DNA from: Ralstonia mannitolilytica
GTDB taxonomy: Bacteria; Pseudomonadota; Gammaproteobacteria; Burkholderiales; Burkholderiaceae
Direction: 5' to 3'
Assembly (NCBI RefSeq): GCF_905397375.1
Contig: NZ_CAJPVG010000008.1
Coordinates: forward strand, 62,001-126,000
DNA length: 64,000 nt
The notes below the pieces were generated by a model that was given only the letters and a program-made list of their open reading frames with translations, was not told the origin of the DNA and ran no database searches. A program made the translations under genes and the position numbers. Of this stretch, positions 8,331 through 16,915 are shown piece after piece. Numbering within the stretch: the stretch's first letter is position 1; each line of letters starts with the position of its first letter.

Positions 8331-9533
8331 ATGAACTCCATCAAAACCGGGGGCGACGCGCTCTTCATCCTGCTGGGCGCGATCATGGTGCTGGCCATGC
8401 ATGCCGGCTTCGCGTTCCTTGAGCTGGGCACCGTCCGCAAGAAGAACCAGGTCAATGCACTGGTCAAGATCCTGGTCGACTTTGCCGTGTCGACCATCGC
8501 GTACTTCTTCATCGGCTATTCGATCGCGTACGGGGTCAATTTCTTTACCGGCGCCGACGTGCTCGCCCAGCAGAACGGCTACGAGCTGGTGAAGTTCTTC
8601 TTCCTGCTGACGTTCGCGGCCGCCATCCCGGCCATCATCTCCGGCGGCATTGCAGAGCGTTCGCGCTTCGAGCCGCAACTGGCGGCGACCTTCGTGCTGG
8701 TGGGCTTCGTCTACCCCTTCTTTGAAGGCATCGCCTGGAACCAGCGCTTCGGCATCCAGCACTGGCTGCAGAGCGTGACAGGCGCGGAGTTCCACGACTT
8801 TGCCGGCTCGGTGGTCGTGCACGCGGTGGGCGGCTGGATCGCGCTGCCGGCGGTGCTGCTGCTGGGCGCGCGCCACGGCCGCTACAAGGACGACGGCCGC
8901 ATCGCCGCGCATCCGCCGTCGAACATCCCGTTCCTGGCGGCCGGCGCCTGGGTGCTGGCGGTCGGCTGGTTCGGCTTCAACGTGATGAGCGCGCAGACGC
9001 TCGACAAGATGAGCGGCCTAGTCGCCATCAACTCGCTGATGGCGATGGTGGGCGGCACGCTCACCGCGTGGTGGATGGGCAAGAACGATCCGGGCTTTTC
9101 GTACAACGGGCCGCTGGCCGGCCTGGTGGCCGTGTGCGCCGGCTCCGACGTGATGCACCCGCTTGGCGCACTGGCCGTCGGCGGCATTGCAGGCGTGCTG
9201 TTTGTGTGGATGTTTACGCGCGTGCAGAACGTCTGGCGCATCGACGACGTGCTCGGCGTGTGGCCGCTGCACGGCCTGTGCGGCGCGTGGGGCGGCATCG
9301 CGGCCGGCATCTTCGGTTTGAAGGCGCTCGGCGGCCTGGGCGGCGTGTCGTTCTGGGCGCAGGTGGCGGGCACGGCCGGCGGCATCGCGATTGCGCTCAT
9401 CGGCGGCACGGTGGTGTACGGCACGCTGCGCAAGCTCGTCGGGCTGCGGCTGGACCGCGAGGCCGAATTCATGGGCGCCGACCTGGCGATCCACCGCGTC
9501 TCGTCCACGCCGGAATCGGAAACGCACTGGTAA
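8331..9533 (+). CDS. amt: Ammonium transporter (Amt/Rh family)
   Basis: 400-residue polytopic inner-membrane protein. MVLAMHAGFAFLELGTVRKKN, AAIPAIISGGIAERSRFEPQ and FEGIAWNQRFGI are Amt family signatures. The two pore histidines are visible in VVVHAVGGW and PLHGLCGAWGG. It conducts ammonia/ammonium and is normally gated by a PII protein (GlnK/GlnB). No glnK gene adjoins it here, so the PII partner must be elsewhere. A sigma-54-type promoter upstream implies induction under nitrogen limitation. Confidence 0.95.
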   Translation: MNSIKTGGDALFILLGAIMVLAMHAGFAFLELGTVRKKNQVNALVKILVDFAVSTIAYFFIGYSIAYGVNFFTGADVLAQQNGYELVKFFFLLTFAAAIPAIISGGIAERSRFEPQLAATFVLVGFVYPFFEGIAWNQRFGIQHWLQSVTGAEFHDFAGSVVVHAVGGWIALPAVLLLGARHGRYKDDGRIAAHPPSNIPFLAAGAWVLAVGWFGFNVMSAQTLDKMSGLVAINSLMAMVGGTLTAWWMGKNDPGFSYNGPLAGLVAVCAGSDVMHPLGALAVGGIAGVLFVWMFTRVQNVWRIDDVLGVWPLHGLCGAWGGIAAGIFGLKALGGLGGVSFWAQVAGTAGGIAIALIGGTVVYGTLRKLVGLRLDREAEFMGADLAIHRVSSTPESETHW

Positions 9534-9617
9534 GCACGAACCGGCAGTCAGGGGAAGGCGCGCGCGACGCTTGCTACAGTGAAAGCGTCTTCCCTCGCCC
9601 AACTGCAGGAGTGCCGC

Positions 9618-9974
9618 ATGCCCGATATCGATCCGAATCACCCCATCACCGTCGAGTCGAACCCGCGCCGCGTCACGGTGACGCTCAACGGCTTCACCAT
9701 CGCCAGCACGCACTTGGCGCGCACGCTGCGCGAGGCGTCGTACCCGCCGGTGCAGTACATCCCGCGCGACGATGTGCAGATGAACCTGCTGGAGCGCACG
9801 CAGCATCACACCCATTGCCCGTACAAGGGCGATGCGTCGTACTACACGATCGTGGCCGGCGATGTGCGCGCCGACAACGCCGTCTGGACGTACGAACAGC
9901 CCAAGCCCGTCGCACGCGAAGTGGCCGGCTATCTGGCGTTCTATCCGAACAAGGTGACGATCCAGGAGGAATGA
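9618..9974 (+). CDS. DUF427 domain protein
   Basis: 118 residues from the ATG at 9618, preceded by caggag. The small beta-rich fold with HPITVE, RRVTVTLNGFTIAST, YPPVQYIPRDDVQMNLLERTQHHTHCPYKGDASYYTI is characteristic of DUF427 proteins. Their biochemical role is unknown; the conserved HxxCPYKG segment could bind a ligand. It stands alone between amt and an AraC regulator and is followed by a good intrinsic terminator. Confidence 0.88.
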   Translation: MPDIDPNHPITVESNPRRVTVTLNGFTIASTHLARTLREASYPPVQYIPRDDVQMNLLERTQHHTHCPYKGDASYYTIVAGDVRADNAVWTYEQPKPVAREVAGYLAFYPNKVTIQEE

Positions 9975-10080
9975 GGGCGCAGGCGCAGCTGACATGCCGC
10001 CGTCATGCCGCTGTCATGCAAGCGGCGCACGATGCGCGTGTTCCTCTTCTCACGGAGCCTCTTTCCGTGAAAGTTCCGAG

Positions 10081-10116
10081 ACCCGGCGCAGACGATCTGT
10101 GGCCGGGTATTTTTTT
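10081..10116 (+). terminator. Intrinsic terminator after the DUF427 gene
   Basis: A 7-bp stem ACCCGGC/GCCGGGT (10081-10087 with 10102-10108), a small inner CAGA/TCTG stem in the loop, then a run of seven T. A second weaker hairpin CACGGA/TCCGTG lies just upstream. The T-run ends 33 bp before the araC ATG, insulating that gene. Confidence 0.85.
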
Positions 10117-10148
10117 GGGCGAGTGCCGGTGCTATTCTCGGCGGCACC

Positions 10149-10871
10149 ATGCTGGACTTCCGCACTTACGGCCTCGCCGCGCCCCCGCACTCGCACGACT
10201 TCATGCAGGTCGTGATGCCCGCACGCGGCATCCTCGAGATGGATGTCGACGGCCGCAGCGGCCGTGTCGACACGCACCACGCCGCGCTCATCCCGGCGGG
10301 CGCCACGCACGCGTTTGAAGCCACCGGCGCCAACCGCTTCATCGTCTTCGACATCCCCGGGCAAACCGCAGATGCGCCCAGCCTGGGCGGCCTCGCCGAC
10401 CGCGTGTTCTTTCCGCTCACGCCGGGCCTGCGGGCACTGACGACATGGCTCCAGGACGCGCCCGTCGTCGACGCCGCGCTGGCCACTGCGTGGTCGTCAC
10501 TCGCGCTGGCAACGCTGGCCGCGCATCCGGCCAATCAATCCACGCAGATCCGCGCACGCCCCGATGCGCGTGCGGAGCGCGCCTGGCACGCCATCGAGCA
10601 CCGCTACGCGGAGCCGCTTACCGTCGATGCGCTGGCCGCAGAAGCGGGCGTCAGTGCGCGTCGCCTCGCCACGCTGTTCCGTGCCGCCTACGGCACCACG
10701 CTGCATGCGCATCTGGCTGCGGTACGGCTGCGGCATGCATTGACGCTGCTGGAAAGCACCGCCCTGCCGATCGCCGAGGTTGCCGCACGCACCGGCTACT
10801 ACGACCAAAGCGCCCTCACGCGCCACCTCAAGGCCACGCACGGCATCACGCCCGCCGCGGTGCGCCGCTAG
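10149..10871 (+). CDS. AraC family transcriptional regulator with N-terminal cupin domain
   Basis: 240 residues. The N-terminal half has cupin character (HSHDFMQVVMPARGILEMDV, AALIPAGATHAFEATG), probably an effector pocket. The C-terminal 100 residues hold two helix-turn-helix motifs of the AraC type (LTVDALAAEAGVSARRLATLFRAAYG and LPIAEVAARTGYYDQSALTRHLKA). The next gene, an EamA exporter on the same strand 106 bp away, is a candidate target. No clear Shine-Dalgarno precedes the ATG, and a TATTCT hexamer lies only 10 bp upstream, so the transcript may have a very short leader. Confidence 0.9.
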   Translation: MLDFRTYGLAAPPHSHDFMQVVMPARGILEMDVDGRSGRVDTHHAALIPAGATHAFEATGANRFIVFDIPGQTADAPSLGGLADRVFFPLTPGLRALTTWLQDAPVVDAALATAWSSLALATLAAHPANQSTQIRARPDARAERAWHAIEHRYAEPLTVDALAAEAGVSARRLATLFRAAYGTTLHAHLAAVRLRHALTLLESTALPIAEVAARTGYYDQSALTRHLKATHGITPAAVRR

Positions 10872-10977
10872 CCCGGGCCCTTTCCGTTTTTGCCAAAGCG
10901 CAGCCGTCTTCGCCAAGACGTGCGGCACGCGCACGCGCAGAGTGCCGGTTCGATTGATCTTTTCGGACAGGCGCTCC

Positions 10978-11958
10978 ATGGCTGTTGGCGACACCTCCTC
11001 TGCAACGCAGCTGCATCACGGTCAGCACGACGCGCGGCGCGACCACCTCACGGGCATCGGCTACGGCGTCGCGGCCGGCGCGCTGTGGGGCGTCATCTTC
11101 GTCGCGCCGAAAATGCTGCCGCAGTTTTCACCGCTGGCGCTGTCGGCCGCGCGGTACGTGCTGTACGGCGTGCTCTCGCTCGCGCTGGCGCTGCCGGTGT
11201 GGCGCACGCTGTGGCGCAAGACGACCGGGCGCGACTGGGCGGCGCTGCTGCTGTTATCGCTGCCCGGCAACATCCTGTACTACCTGTGCGTGGCGGGCGG
11301 CGTGCAGCGCGCCGGCGTGGCGCCGGTCTCGCTCATCGTCGGGCTGTTGCCCGTGACGGTCACACTGGCCGGCGCGGCCGAACGCGGCAGCCTGCCGTTG
11401 CGGCAACTTGCCGTGCCGCTGCTGATGGCCGTGGCCGGCGTGGTGTGCATTTACCTCGATGCGCCCGACGTGCATTCGAGTGCCAGCGGCAGAACCTATT
11501 TCATCGGGCTGTTGATGGCAGCGGGCGCGCTGGCCTGCTGGACCGTGTATGCGGTGTGCAATGCGCGGTACCTGCGCGCGCGGCCGCAGTTCACGAGCCG
11601 GGAGTGGTCGCTGTTGACGGGCGTCGCGACCGGGCTGCTGTCACTGGCGCTGGCCGTGCCGGCGTTCTTGCTGCCCGGCATGGCGACGGCGTCTGCGCAG
11701 CCCGCATCGGCGTGGGCGATGTTCTGGCTGGTGAATATGGGCGTGGCGCTCGGGGCCTCTGTGCTCGGGAACAGCCTGTGGAATGCGGCCAGCCGCAAGT
11801 TGCCGTTAACGCTGTCGGGGCAGTTGATCGTGTTCGAGACGGTGTTTGCGTTGGTGTATGGGTTTGTTTATGAGGGTCGGTTGCCGCATGGGTTGGAGGT
11901 GGCGGCGGGGGTTTTGTTGGTGAGTGGGGTGGGGTTGGCGGCGAGGCGACATGGGTAG
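10978..11958 (+). CDS. EamA/DMT family transporter
   Basis: 326 residues from the ATG at 10978. About ten hydrophobic spans arise from two EamA repeats (GYGVAAGALWGVIFVAPKMLPQFSPLALSAARYV and later MLVNMGVALGASVLGNSLWNAAS-type segments). Such proteins export small metabolites or amino acids; the substrate cannot be predicted. A transcriptional regulator precedes it. Its stop lies 27 bp before the head of intergenic element E1. Confidence 0.9.
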   Translation: MAVGDTSSATQLHHGQHDARRDHLTGIGYGVAAGALWGVIFVAPKMLPQFSPLALSAARYVLYGVLSLALALPVWRTLWRKTTGRDWAALLLLSLPGNILYYLCVAGGVQRAGVAPVSLIVGLLPVTVTLAGAAERGSLPLRQLAVPLLMAVAGVVCIYLDAPDVHSSASGRTYFIGLLMAAGALACWTVYAVCNARYLRARPQFTSREWSLLTGVATGLLSLALAVPAFLLPGMATASAQPASAWAMFWLVNMGVALGASVLGNSLWNAASRKLPLTLSGQLIVFETVFALVYGFVYEGRLPHGLEVAAGVLLVSGVGLAARRHG

Positions 11959-11984
11959 GTTTTTTTTGTGGGTGTTTTGGACTT

Positions 11985-12220
11985 GGTGGTCCATCCCCCT
12001 TTCGTTCCCTGCCGGGACCGACTCACTTTTCTTTGTCTTGCCAAAGAAAAGTAAGCAAAAGAAAGGCGCGCCCGAGATGGCGACTTCCCCTTGGATTTGT
12101 GTCGCGGGAAGGGAGGGGAGGCAAACTCGCTGCGCTCAAACAGGCCTCCCCTCTTTATCCTTCCCGCAACAAAAATCCAAGGCGCCATCTAGGGCAAGGG
12201 AAAAGCAAACCGTCGAACAC
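11985..12220 (+). repeat. Intergenic structured repeat, copy E1 (head to tail, + strand)
   Basis: First copy of the element family; its head faces the 3' end of the EamA gene. Head hairpin: ACTTTTCTTTG pairs with CAAAGAAAAGT around TCTTGC. The main hairpin spans 12076-12189: outer GATGGCG/CGCCATC, then TTGGATTT/AAATCCAA, GCGGGAAGG/CCTTCCCGC, and GGGGAGGC/GCCTCCCC, with a 21-nt loop containing ACTCGCTGCGCTCAAACA. The tail carries AGGGCA followed by a sequence shared with other copies. Any open frame here is incidental. Confidence 0.85.
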
Positions 12221-12222
12221 GA

Positions 12223-12248
12223 AGCGAGCTACCAGGGCTCGCTTTTTT
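12223..12248 (+). terminator. Intrinsic terminator between elements E1 and E2
   Basis: Perfect 7-bp stem AGCGAGC/GCTCGCT with a 7-nt loop followed by six T. It would end transcripts coming from the EamA gene after they have passed through E1, so E1 would be retained in the mRNA 3' UTR. Confidence 0.75.
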
Positions 12249-12269
12249 CGTTTGCACCGGCATACCGAG

Positions 12270-12496
12270 TGTTTGGCCGTTCCTGCCCTAGATGGCGCCT
12301 TCAATTTTCGTAAGCGGGCGGAAAAAAGGCGGGGAACTGTCTGAGCGCAGCGAGTTTTCCCCGCCTCCGCCCGGTTACGAAAATTGAAGGAGTCTTTCGC
12401 CATCTCGGGCGCGCATTTCTTTGCTTACTTTCTTTGGGCAAGACCAAAGAAAGTGAGTCAGCCCCGGCAGGGGATGAAACAAGGGATGCACCACCA
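12270..12496 (-). repeat. Intergenic structured repeat, copy E2 (inverted relative to E1)
   Basis: Second copy in opposite orientation, so E1 and E2 form a long imperfect inverted repeat of about 510 bp. Main hairpin 12291-12404: GATGGCG/CGCCATC, CTTCAATTTTCG/CGAAAATTGAAG, GCGGGCGG/CCGCCCG, GGCGGGGAA/TTCCCCGCC. The loop in element orientation reads ACTCGCTGCGCTCAGACA. The head lies about 100 bp before the LysE gene start, the only copy whose head does not face a gene 3' end. No coding gene is supported between 11959 and 12596. Confidence 0.85.
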
Positions 12497-12596
12497 ACCC
12501 AAAAACCAAAAACAAAAAACACCCACCCCATTTGACGCCCCATTTTTTTCATGGATAACTGTCTCCCCTCACCCCAACAACACAGCGAGCCACCCC

Positions 12597-13232
12597 ATGA
12601 CCCTCCAAACCTGGCTGGCCTTCATCGGCGCCAGCATCATCATCCTGCTCATCCCCGGCCCGACCATCCTTTTGGTGATTGGTGATTCGCTGGCCAACCG
12701 TGGCCGCTCGGCGTGGAGCACCGTTGCCGGCGTGGCCGCTGGGGACACCACAGCCATGGCCGTGTCCCTTGCCGGTGCGGGCGCCCTGCTGGCCGCATCG
12801 GCGGCGGCCTTCACGGCGCTCAAGCTCATCGGCGGTTCGTACCTCGTCTATCTGGGCATCAAGTCGATCCTCAGCGCCCGCCGCCTGCGCGACGATGCGC
12901 CCGAAGCCAGCATCCCGGTGCAGCAGAAGTCCGCCGGCCGCCGCTTCCTGTCCGCCTGGACGGTCACGGCGCTCAACCCCAAGAGCATCGTCTTTTTCGT
13001 CGCCTTCGTGCCGCAGTTCATGTCGGCCGAGCAGACCTTCCTGTCGCAGAGCGTGATCCTGCTGCCGACCTTCGTCATCCTGGCCGCCGCCAACGCGTCG
13101 ATGTACGCGCTGGCCGCCAAGCTGCTCGCCAAGCGTCTGACCAGCGTGGCCGCGCAGCGCCGCTTCGGCTACACGGGCGGTGCGGTGATGGTGGGCGCAG
13201 GCACGCTCACGCTCGGCATGCAGTCGGCCTGA
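12597..13232 (+). CDS. LysE/RhtB family amino-acid exporter
   Basis: 211 residues from the ATG at 12597; the frame extends upstream only into repeat E2 and is not believable there. Six hydrophobic spans, with the N-terminal signature ASIIILLIPGPTILLVIGDSLANRGRSAW and the mid-protein ALNPKSIVFFVAFVPQF, both typical of LysE/RhtB homoserine-threonine type exporters. It is an inner-membrane efflux protein for amino acids or their derivatives. The next gene (LtrA family) begins 33 bp downstream and may be cotranscribed. Confidence 0.93.
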   Translation: MTLQTWLAFIGASIIILLIPGPTILLVIGDSLANRGRSAWSTVAGVAAGDTTAMAVSLAGAGALLAASAAAFTALKLIGGSYLVYLGIKSILSARRLRDDAPEASIPVQQKSAGRRFLSAWTVTALNPKSIVFFVAFVPQFMSAEQTFLSQSVILLPTFVILAAANASMYALAAKLLAKRLTSVAAQRRFGYTGGAVMVGAGTLTLGMQSA

Positions 13233-13265
13233 TCGCCGTTCACAAGGCCGCACCGAGGACACCCG

Positions 13266-14459
13266 ATGCCCCGCAGTTACCTCCGCCCCTCGCCCGAAGG
13301 CGCCCACGGCCACCACCGCGTCACCAACATCGAGCTGTTCTTCGATCTGGTGTTCGTGTTTGCGGTGACGCAGCTCTCCCACCTGCTGATCGGCAACTTC
13401 ACGCTGCAAGGCGGCGCGCAGGCGCTGCTGCTGATGCTGGCGGTGTGGTGGGTGTGGATCTTCACGTCGTGGGTGACGAACTGGCTCGACCCGGACAAGC
13501 TCGCCATCCGCATGCTGATGCTCGTGCTGATGACGGGCGGGCTGCTGCTCTCGGCGTCGCTGCCGCAGGCCTTCGGCTCGCGCGGGCTGGCGTTTGCGCT
13601 GGCCTATGTGTTCATGCAGTTCGGGCGCACGGTGTTCTTCCTGTGGGCCGTGCGCGGCGAGGCGCTGCCCATGCGGCGCAACTTCCAGCGCATCGCCACG
13701 TGGCTCGGCATCTCTGCGGTGCTGTGGCTGGCGGGCGGGCTGTCGGACGGTTCCGTGCGCTGGGCCTGCTGGATCGTCGCGCTGGCCATCGAATGGGTCG
13801 GGCCGTCGATAGGCTTCTACACGCCGGGCCTGGGCCGCTCCACCACCAACGACTGGAACGTGGAAGGCGGCCACATGGCCGAGCGCTGCTCGCTGTTCAT
13901 CATCATCGCGCTGGGCGAATCGGTGCTGGTCACGGGCTCCACGTTTGCCGGGCTCGACTGGACCGCCCAGAACATCGCGGCGATGGCGCTGTCGTTCATC
14001 GGCAGCCTGGCGATGTGGTGGCTCTACTTCGACACGATTGCCGAGCGCGGCGCGCACACCATGTCGCATTCGGCCGATCCTGGCCGGCTTGCACGATTGG
14101 CCTACACCTACATCCACGTGGTGCTGGTGGCCGGCATCATCGTCGGGGCGGTGGCCGATGAGTTCGTGCTGGCGCATCCGGTGGGCCACCCCCATGCGGG
14201 GACGGCGCTGGCGGTGCTGGGCAGCGCGGCGCTGTATCTGCTGGGCAACCTGCTGTTCAAGTGGGCGATCTTCGGCCGGTTGCGCCCAGCGCATGTGGTT
14301 GGTCTGGTGGCGCTTGGCGGCGCCTGGATGGTGGCGGGCGAATGGCCGGCGCTGGCGGTATCTGCGCTGGCGACGGGCGTGCTGTGCGGCACGGCGGCGT
14401 GGGAAGGGTACGCACGCGCCTGCGAGACAGCCGAACCGGCACAGCCGCACGGGCACTGA
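13266..14459 (+). CDS. LtrA family (low temperature requirement A) membrane protein
   Basis: 397 residues with about twelve hydrophobic spans. The N-terminal HHRVTNIELFFDLVFVFAVTQLSHLL is the hallmark of the LtrA family. The internal PSIGFYTPGLGRSTTNDWNVEGGHMAERCSLFIIIALGES is also conserved in it. The family is named from a Listeria cold-growth locus; its molecular function is unknown. Possibly in one transcription unit with the LysE exporter. Confidence 0.92.
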   Translation: MPRSYLRPSPEGAHGHHRVTNIELFFDLVFVFAVTQLSHLLIGNFTLQGGAQALLLMLAVWWVWIFTSWVTNWLDPDKLAIRMLMLVLMTGGLLLSASLPQAFGSRGLAFALAYVFMQFGRTVFFLWAVRGEALPMRRNFQRIATWLGISAVLWLAGGLSDGSVRWACWIVALAIEWVGPSIGFYTPGLGRSTTNDWNVEGGHMAERCSLFIIIALGESVLVTGSTFAGLDWTAQNIAAMALSFIGSLAMWWLYFDTIAERGAHTMSHSADPGRLARLAYTYIHVVLVAGIIVGAVADEFVLAHPVGHPHAGTALAVLGSAALYLLGNLLFKWAIFGRLRPAHVVGLVALGGAWMVAGEWPALAVSALATGVLCGTAAWEGYARACETAEPAQPHGH

Positions 14460-14553
14460 GTGGTCACCTGAAAATTCCAGTTTCTGGACATTACAAAAGG
14501 CCACTCGCGCGCCTACTCTGTCCACCAACATGACAGAACACGAGGGCCCCGCC

Positions 14554-15261
14554 ATGATCGACCTCTACTACTGCGCCACGCCCAACGGCCTGAAGATGGC
14601 GCTGTTCTTTGCCGAAACCGGCTTGCCGCACCGCGTCATCCCCGTCGATATCAGCCGGGGTGACCAGTTCAAGCCCGAGTTCCTGGCCATCTCGCCCAAC
14701 AACAAGATCCCGGCCATGGTCGATCACGACCCGGCCGAGGGGACCGAGCCGGTGGTGCTGTTCGAATCGGGCGCCATGCTGCTTTACCTGGCCGAGAAGA
14801 CAGGCCATCTGATGCCCACCGACCTGCACGGCCGCATGGAAGTGCTCAAGTGGCTGTTCTGGCAGGTGGGCGCCCTGGGCCCGATGGCCGGGCAGATCGG
14901 CCACTTCAACGTGTACGCCCCCGAGCGCGTGCCCTACGCCATTGATCGCTACACCAAAGAGACCAACCGCCTGTACGGCGTGCTCGACCGCCGCCTGGCC
15001 GATCGCCCGTACATTGCCGGCAACGACTACACCATCGCCGACATCGCGGCCTATCCGTGGATCGTCCCGCACGCCGGGCATGGTCAGGACCTGAACGACT
15101 TCCCGCACCTGCAGCGCTGGTTCGAAGCCGTTGGCGCACGGCCGGCCACGCAGCGCGCCTATGCCGGGGTGGAACGCGCCTACTCGCGCCGCCGCGAAGA
15201 CATCTCCGACGACGAGCGCAGCGTGTTGTTCGGCCAGACCGCCAGCACCGCCGCGCGCTGA
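14554..15261 (+). CDS. Glutathione S-transferase family protein (YfcG/Ure2-like)
   Basis: 235 residues from the ATG at 14554, preceded by gaggg; an alternative ATG at 14530 would add eight residues. MIDLYYCATPNGLKMALFFAETGLPHRVIPVDISRGDQFKPEFLAISPNNKIPAMVDHD is the thioredoxin-like GST N-terminal domain. The TPNG and NNKIPAMVD motifs are those of the YfcG/nu-class disulfide-reductase GSTs. The C-terminal helical domain carries IAGNDYTIADIAAYPWI. Likely a glutathione-dependent disulfide-bond reductase. Confidence 0.92.
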   Translation: MIDLYYCATPNGLKMALFFAETGLPHRVIPVDISRGDQFKPEFLAISPNNKIPAMVDHDPAEGTEPVVLFESGAMLLYLAEKTGHLMPTDLHGRMEVLKWLFWQVGALGPMAGQIGHFNVYAPERVPYAIDRYTKETNRLYGVLDRRLADRPYIAGNDYTIADIAAYPWIVPHAGHGQDLNDFPHLQRWFEAVGARPATQRAYAGVERAYSRRREDISDDERSVLFGQTASTAAR

Positions 15262-15322
15262 TTCTCGCGGAGCCTCCGCGCTCCGCCTCCATTCCACATT
15301 CGTTTTCTGACAGGAGCCGACC

Positions 15323-16519
15323 ATGCCGGCATCGCTGTGGTGGTTGTGCCTGGGTGCGTTCGCCATCGGCACTGAAGGTTTCATGATCGCCGGGCTGCTA
15401 CCGGCGCTGGCCGCAGACCTGGGTGTGAGCGTGCCGGCGGCGGGGCAGCTCGTCACCGTGTTTGCCGTCACGTATGCCGTGGGCTCGCCGGTGATGGCGA
15501 CGCTGCTCGGCAATGTCGACCGCCGACGCGTGCTGATCGGCGCGCTGGCCATCTTTGCGGCAGGCAACCTGCTGGCGGCCACCGCGCACGGCTTTGGGCA
15601 GTTGATGGCGACGCGCGTACTGCTGGCGCTGGCGGCCGGCGTGTTTCTGCCGACGGCCAATGCGGTGGCGACCTCGCTGGTGCCCGCCTCGCGCAGCGGC
15701 TCGGCGCTCGCCATCATCACGGGCGGCGGCACGGTGGCAGTGGCGCTCGGCGTGCCGCTGGGCGCGTGGATTGCGGCGCAGGGCGACTGGCGTTCGACGT
15801 TCATCGCATGCGGTGTGCTGTCGGCTCTGGCCACGGCGGGCTTGGCCTTCGGCCTGCCGCGCGCACTGCCGCACAGCGTGACCACGCTGGCGCAGCGCCT
15901 CTCCGTGGCGCGCCGGCCCGGCATGCTGGGCGCGCTGGCGGTGTCCACGCTGTGGGCCGCAGGCGGCTTTACGTTCTACACCTACGTCGCCCCGTTCTTT
16001 GTGCAGGGGCTGGGCTTCGCGCCGCAGCACGTGGGCATCGTGCTGTTCCTGGTCGGCAGCTTTGCGGCGCTCGGCACGGGCCTGGGCGGCCACATGACCG
16101 ACCGCGCCGGTGTGGCACGCGTGCTGGCGGTCAGCAGCGCGGGCATCGTGCTGGCGTTCTCGGTGCTGTCGCTGTCAGCGCAGGTGCTGCACGGCACGGT
16201 GGCCGGCGCGGTCGCCATCGGCGCGGTCGTGCTGTGGGGCATGGCCGGCTGGGGCTTCGGCCCGGCGCACGCGACGCGCTTGATCCGCCTGGCGCCCGAT
16301 GTGTCACCGATCACGCTGTCGCTGCATGCATCTGCGGTGTATGTGGGGATTGCGCTGGGGTCGAGCGTTGGCGCCCTGGCCCTGGCGCACGGCGGGCCGG
16401 GCATGCTGGGGTGGGCAGCCGCCGCGTGCCACGTGGTGGCGGTGGTGTTGTGGCGCAGGGGCGGCCGACATGAGGCGGCGCTGGCCGATGAACCTGCAGC
16501 CACGTCGGTCGCACACTGA
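15323..16519 (+). CDS. MFS transporter (drug/sugar efflux type)
   Basis: 398 residues, ATG preceded by caggag. Twelve hydrophobic spans with LCLGAFAIGTEGFMIAGLLPALAADLGVSVPAAGQLVTVFAVTYAVGSPV, a typical start of the DHA1-type arabinose/chloramphenicol efflux group (AraJ/YdhP-like). The loop 2-3 motif is NVDRRRVLIGALAIF. The substrate is unknown. It is followed by the 42-bp tandem array rather than a recognisable terminator. Confidence 0.92.
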   Translation: MPASLWWLCLGAFAIGTEGFMIAGLLPALAADLGVSVPAAGQLVTVFAVTYAVGSPVMATLLGNVDRRRVLIGALAIFAAGNLLAATAHGFGQLMATRVLLALAAGVFLPTANAVATSLVPASRSGSALAIITGGGTVAVALGVPLGAWIAAQGDWRSTFIACGVLSALATAGLAFGLPRALPHSVTTLAQRLSVARRPGMLGALAVSTLWAAGGFTFYTYVAPFFVQGLGFAPQHVGIVLFLVGSFAALGTGLGGHMTDRAGVARVLAVSSAGIVLAFSVLSLSAQVLHGTVAGAVAIGAVVLWGMAGWGFGPAHATRLIRLAPDVSPITLSLHASAVYVGIALGSSVGALALAHGGPGMLGWAAAACHVVAVVLWRRGGRHEAALADEPAATSVAH

Positions 16520-16571
16520 ACGCCGGAGCGCGGAACGCGACGCGCCGGTTCCGGAGCCCGACGCACGGACG

Positions 16572-16915
16572 TCAAACCCTCGCGTTCCGAGCTTCGACTG
16601 TGGCGATCGAGCCTCAAACCCTCGCGTTCCGACCTTGGACCCCGGCGTTCGAGCCTCAAACCCTCGCGCTCCGAGCTTGGACCCCGGCGCTCGACCCTCA
16701 AACACGCACGCTCCGGGCTTTAAGGCCCACGCTTGGGCCTCAGAGGCTCGGCGTCGGGCCTCCGACCCCTCGCGCTTGGGCCTCTGAGCCCGATTTTTTC
16801 GACCTCGAACGGTCATGTTCCGGGCGTTGAGCTTGGTGGACGAGCCTCGGACACTCACGCTCGGCTGTCTGAGCCCCGCAATCGGGCCTCAGAGCCTCAC
16901 GTGCCGCACTCAGAC
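16572..16915. repeat. Degenerate 42-bp tandem repeat array
   Basis: TCAAACCCT-like unit starts occur at 16572, 16614, 16656, 16698 and 16740, exactly 42 bp apart. They continue at 16783 (43 bp), 16847 and 16889 (42 bp), with an irregular 64-bp step before 16847. The second and third units are nearly identical, and divergence grows toward the right. 42 bp equals 14 codons, so several frames on both strands stay open and show 14-residue periodicity. No start codon with a Shine-Dalgarno sequence supports any of them as a gene. The array fills the 390-bp gap between the MFS gene and the small membrane protein gene and slightly overlaps the 3' end of the latter. Confidence 0.8.

Noticed and set aside
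12384..12596. Upstream extension of the LysE gene and other short frames inside element copies
   Set aside because: Peptides such as FFAYFLWQDKES recur only because the DNA element recurs; they have no Shine-Dalgarno support and are interrupted or altered between copies.
16299..16858. Open frames with 14-residue repeats in the 42-bp array
   Set aside because: Openness in several frames follows from the 42-bp period; no start site or codon pattern favours any one frame as a protein.
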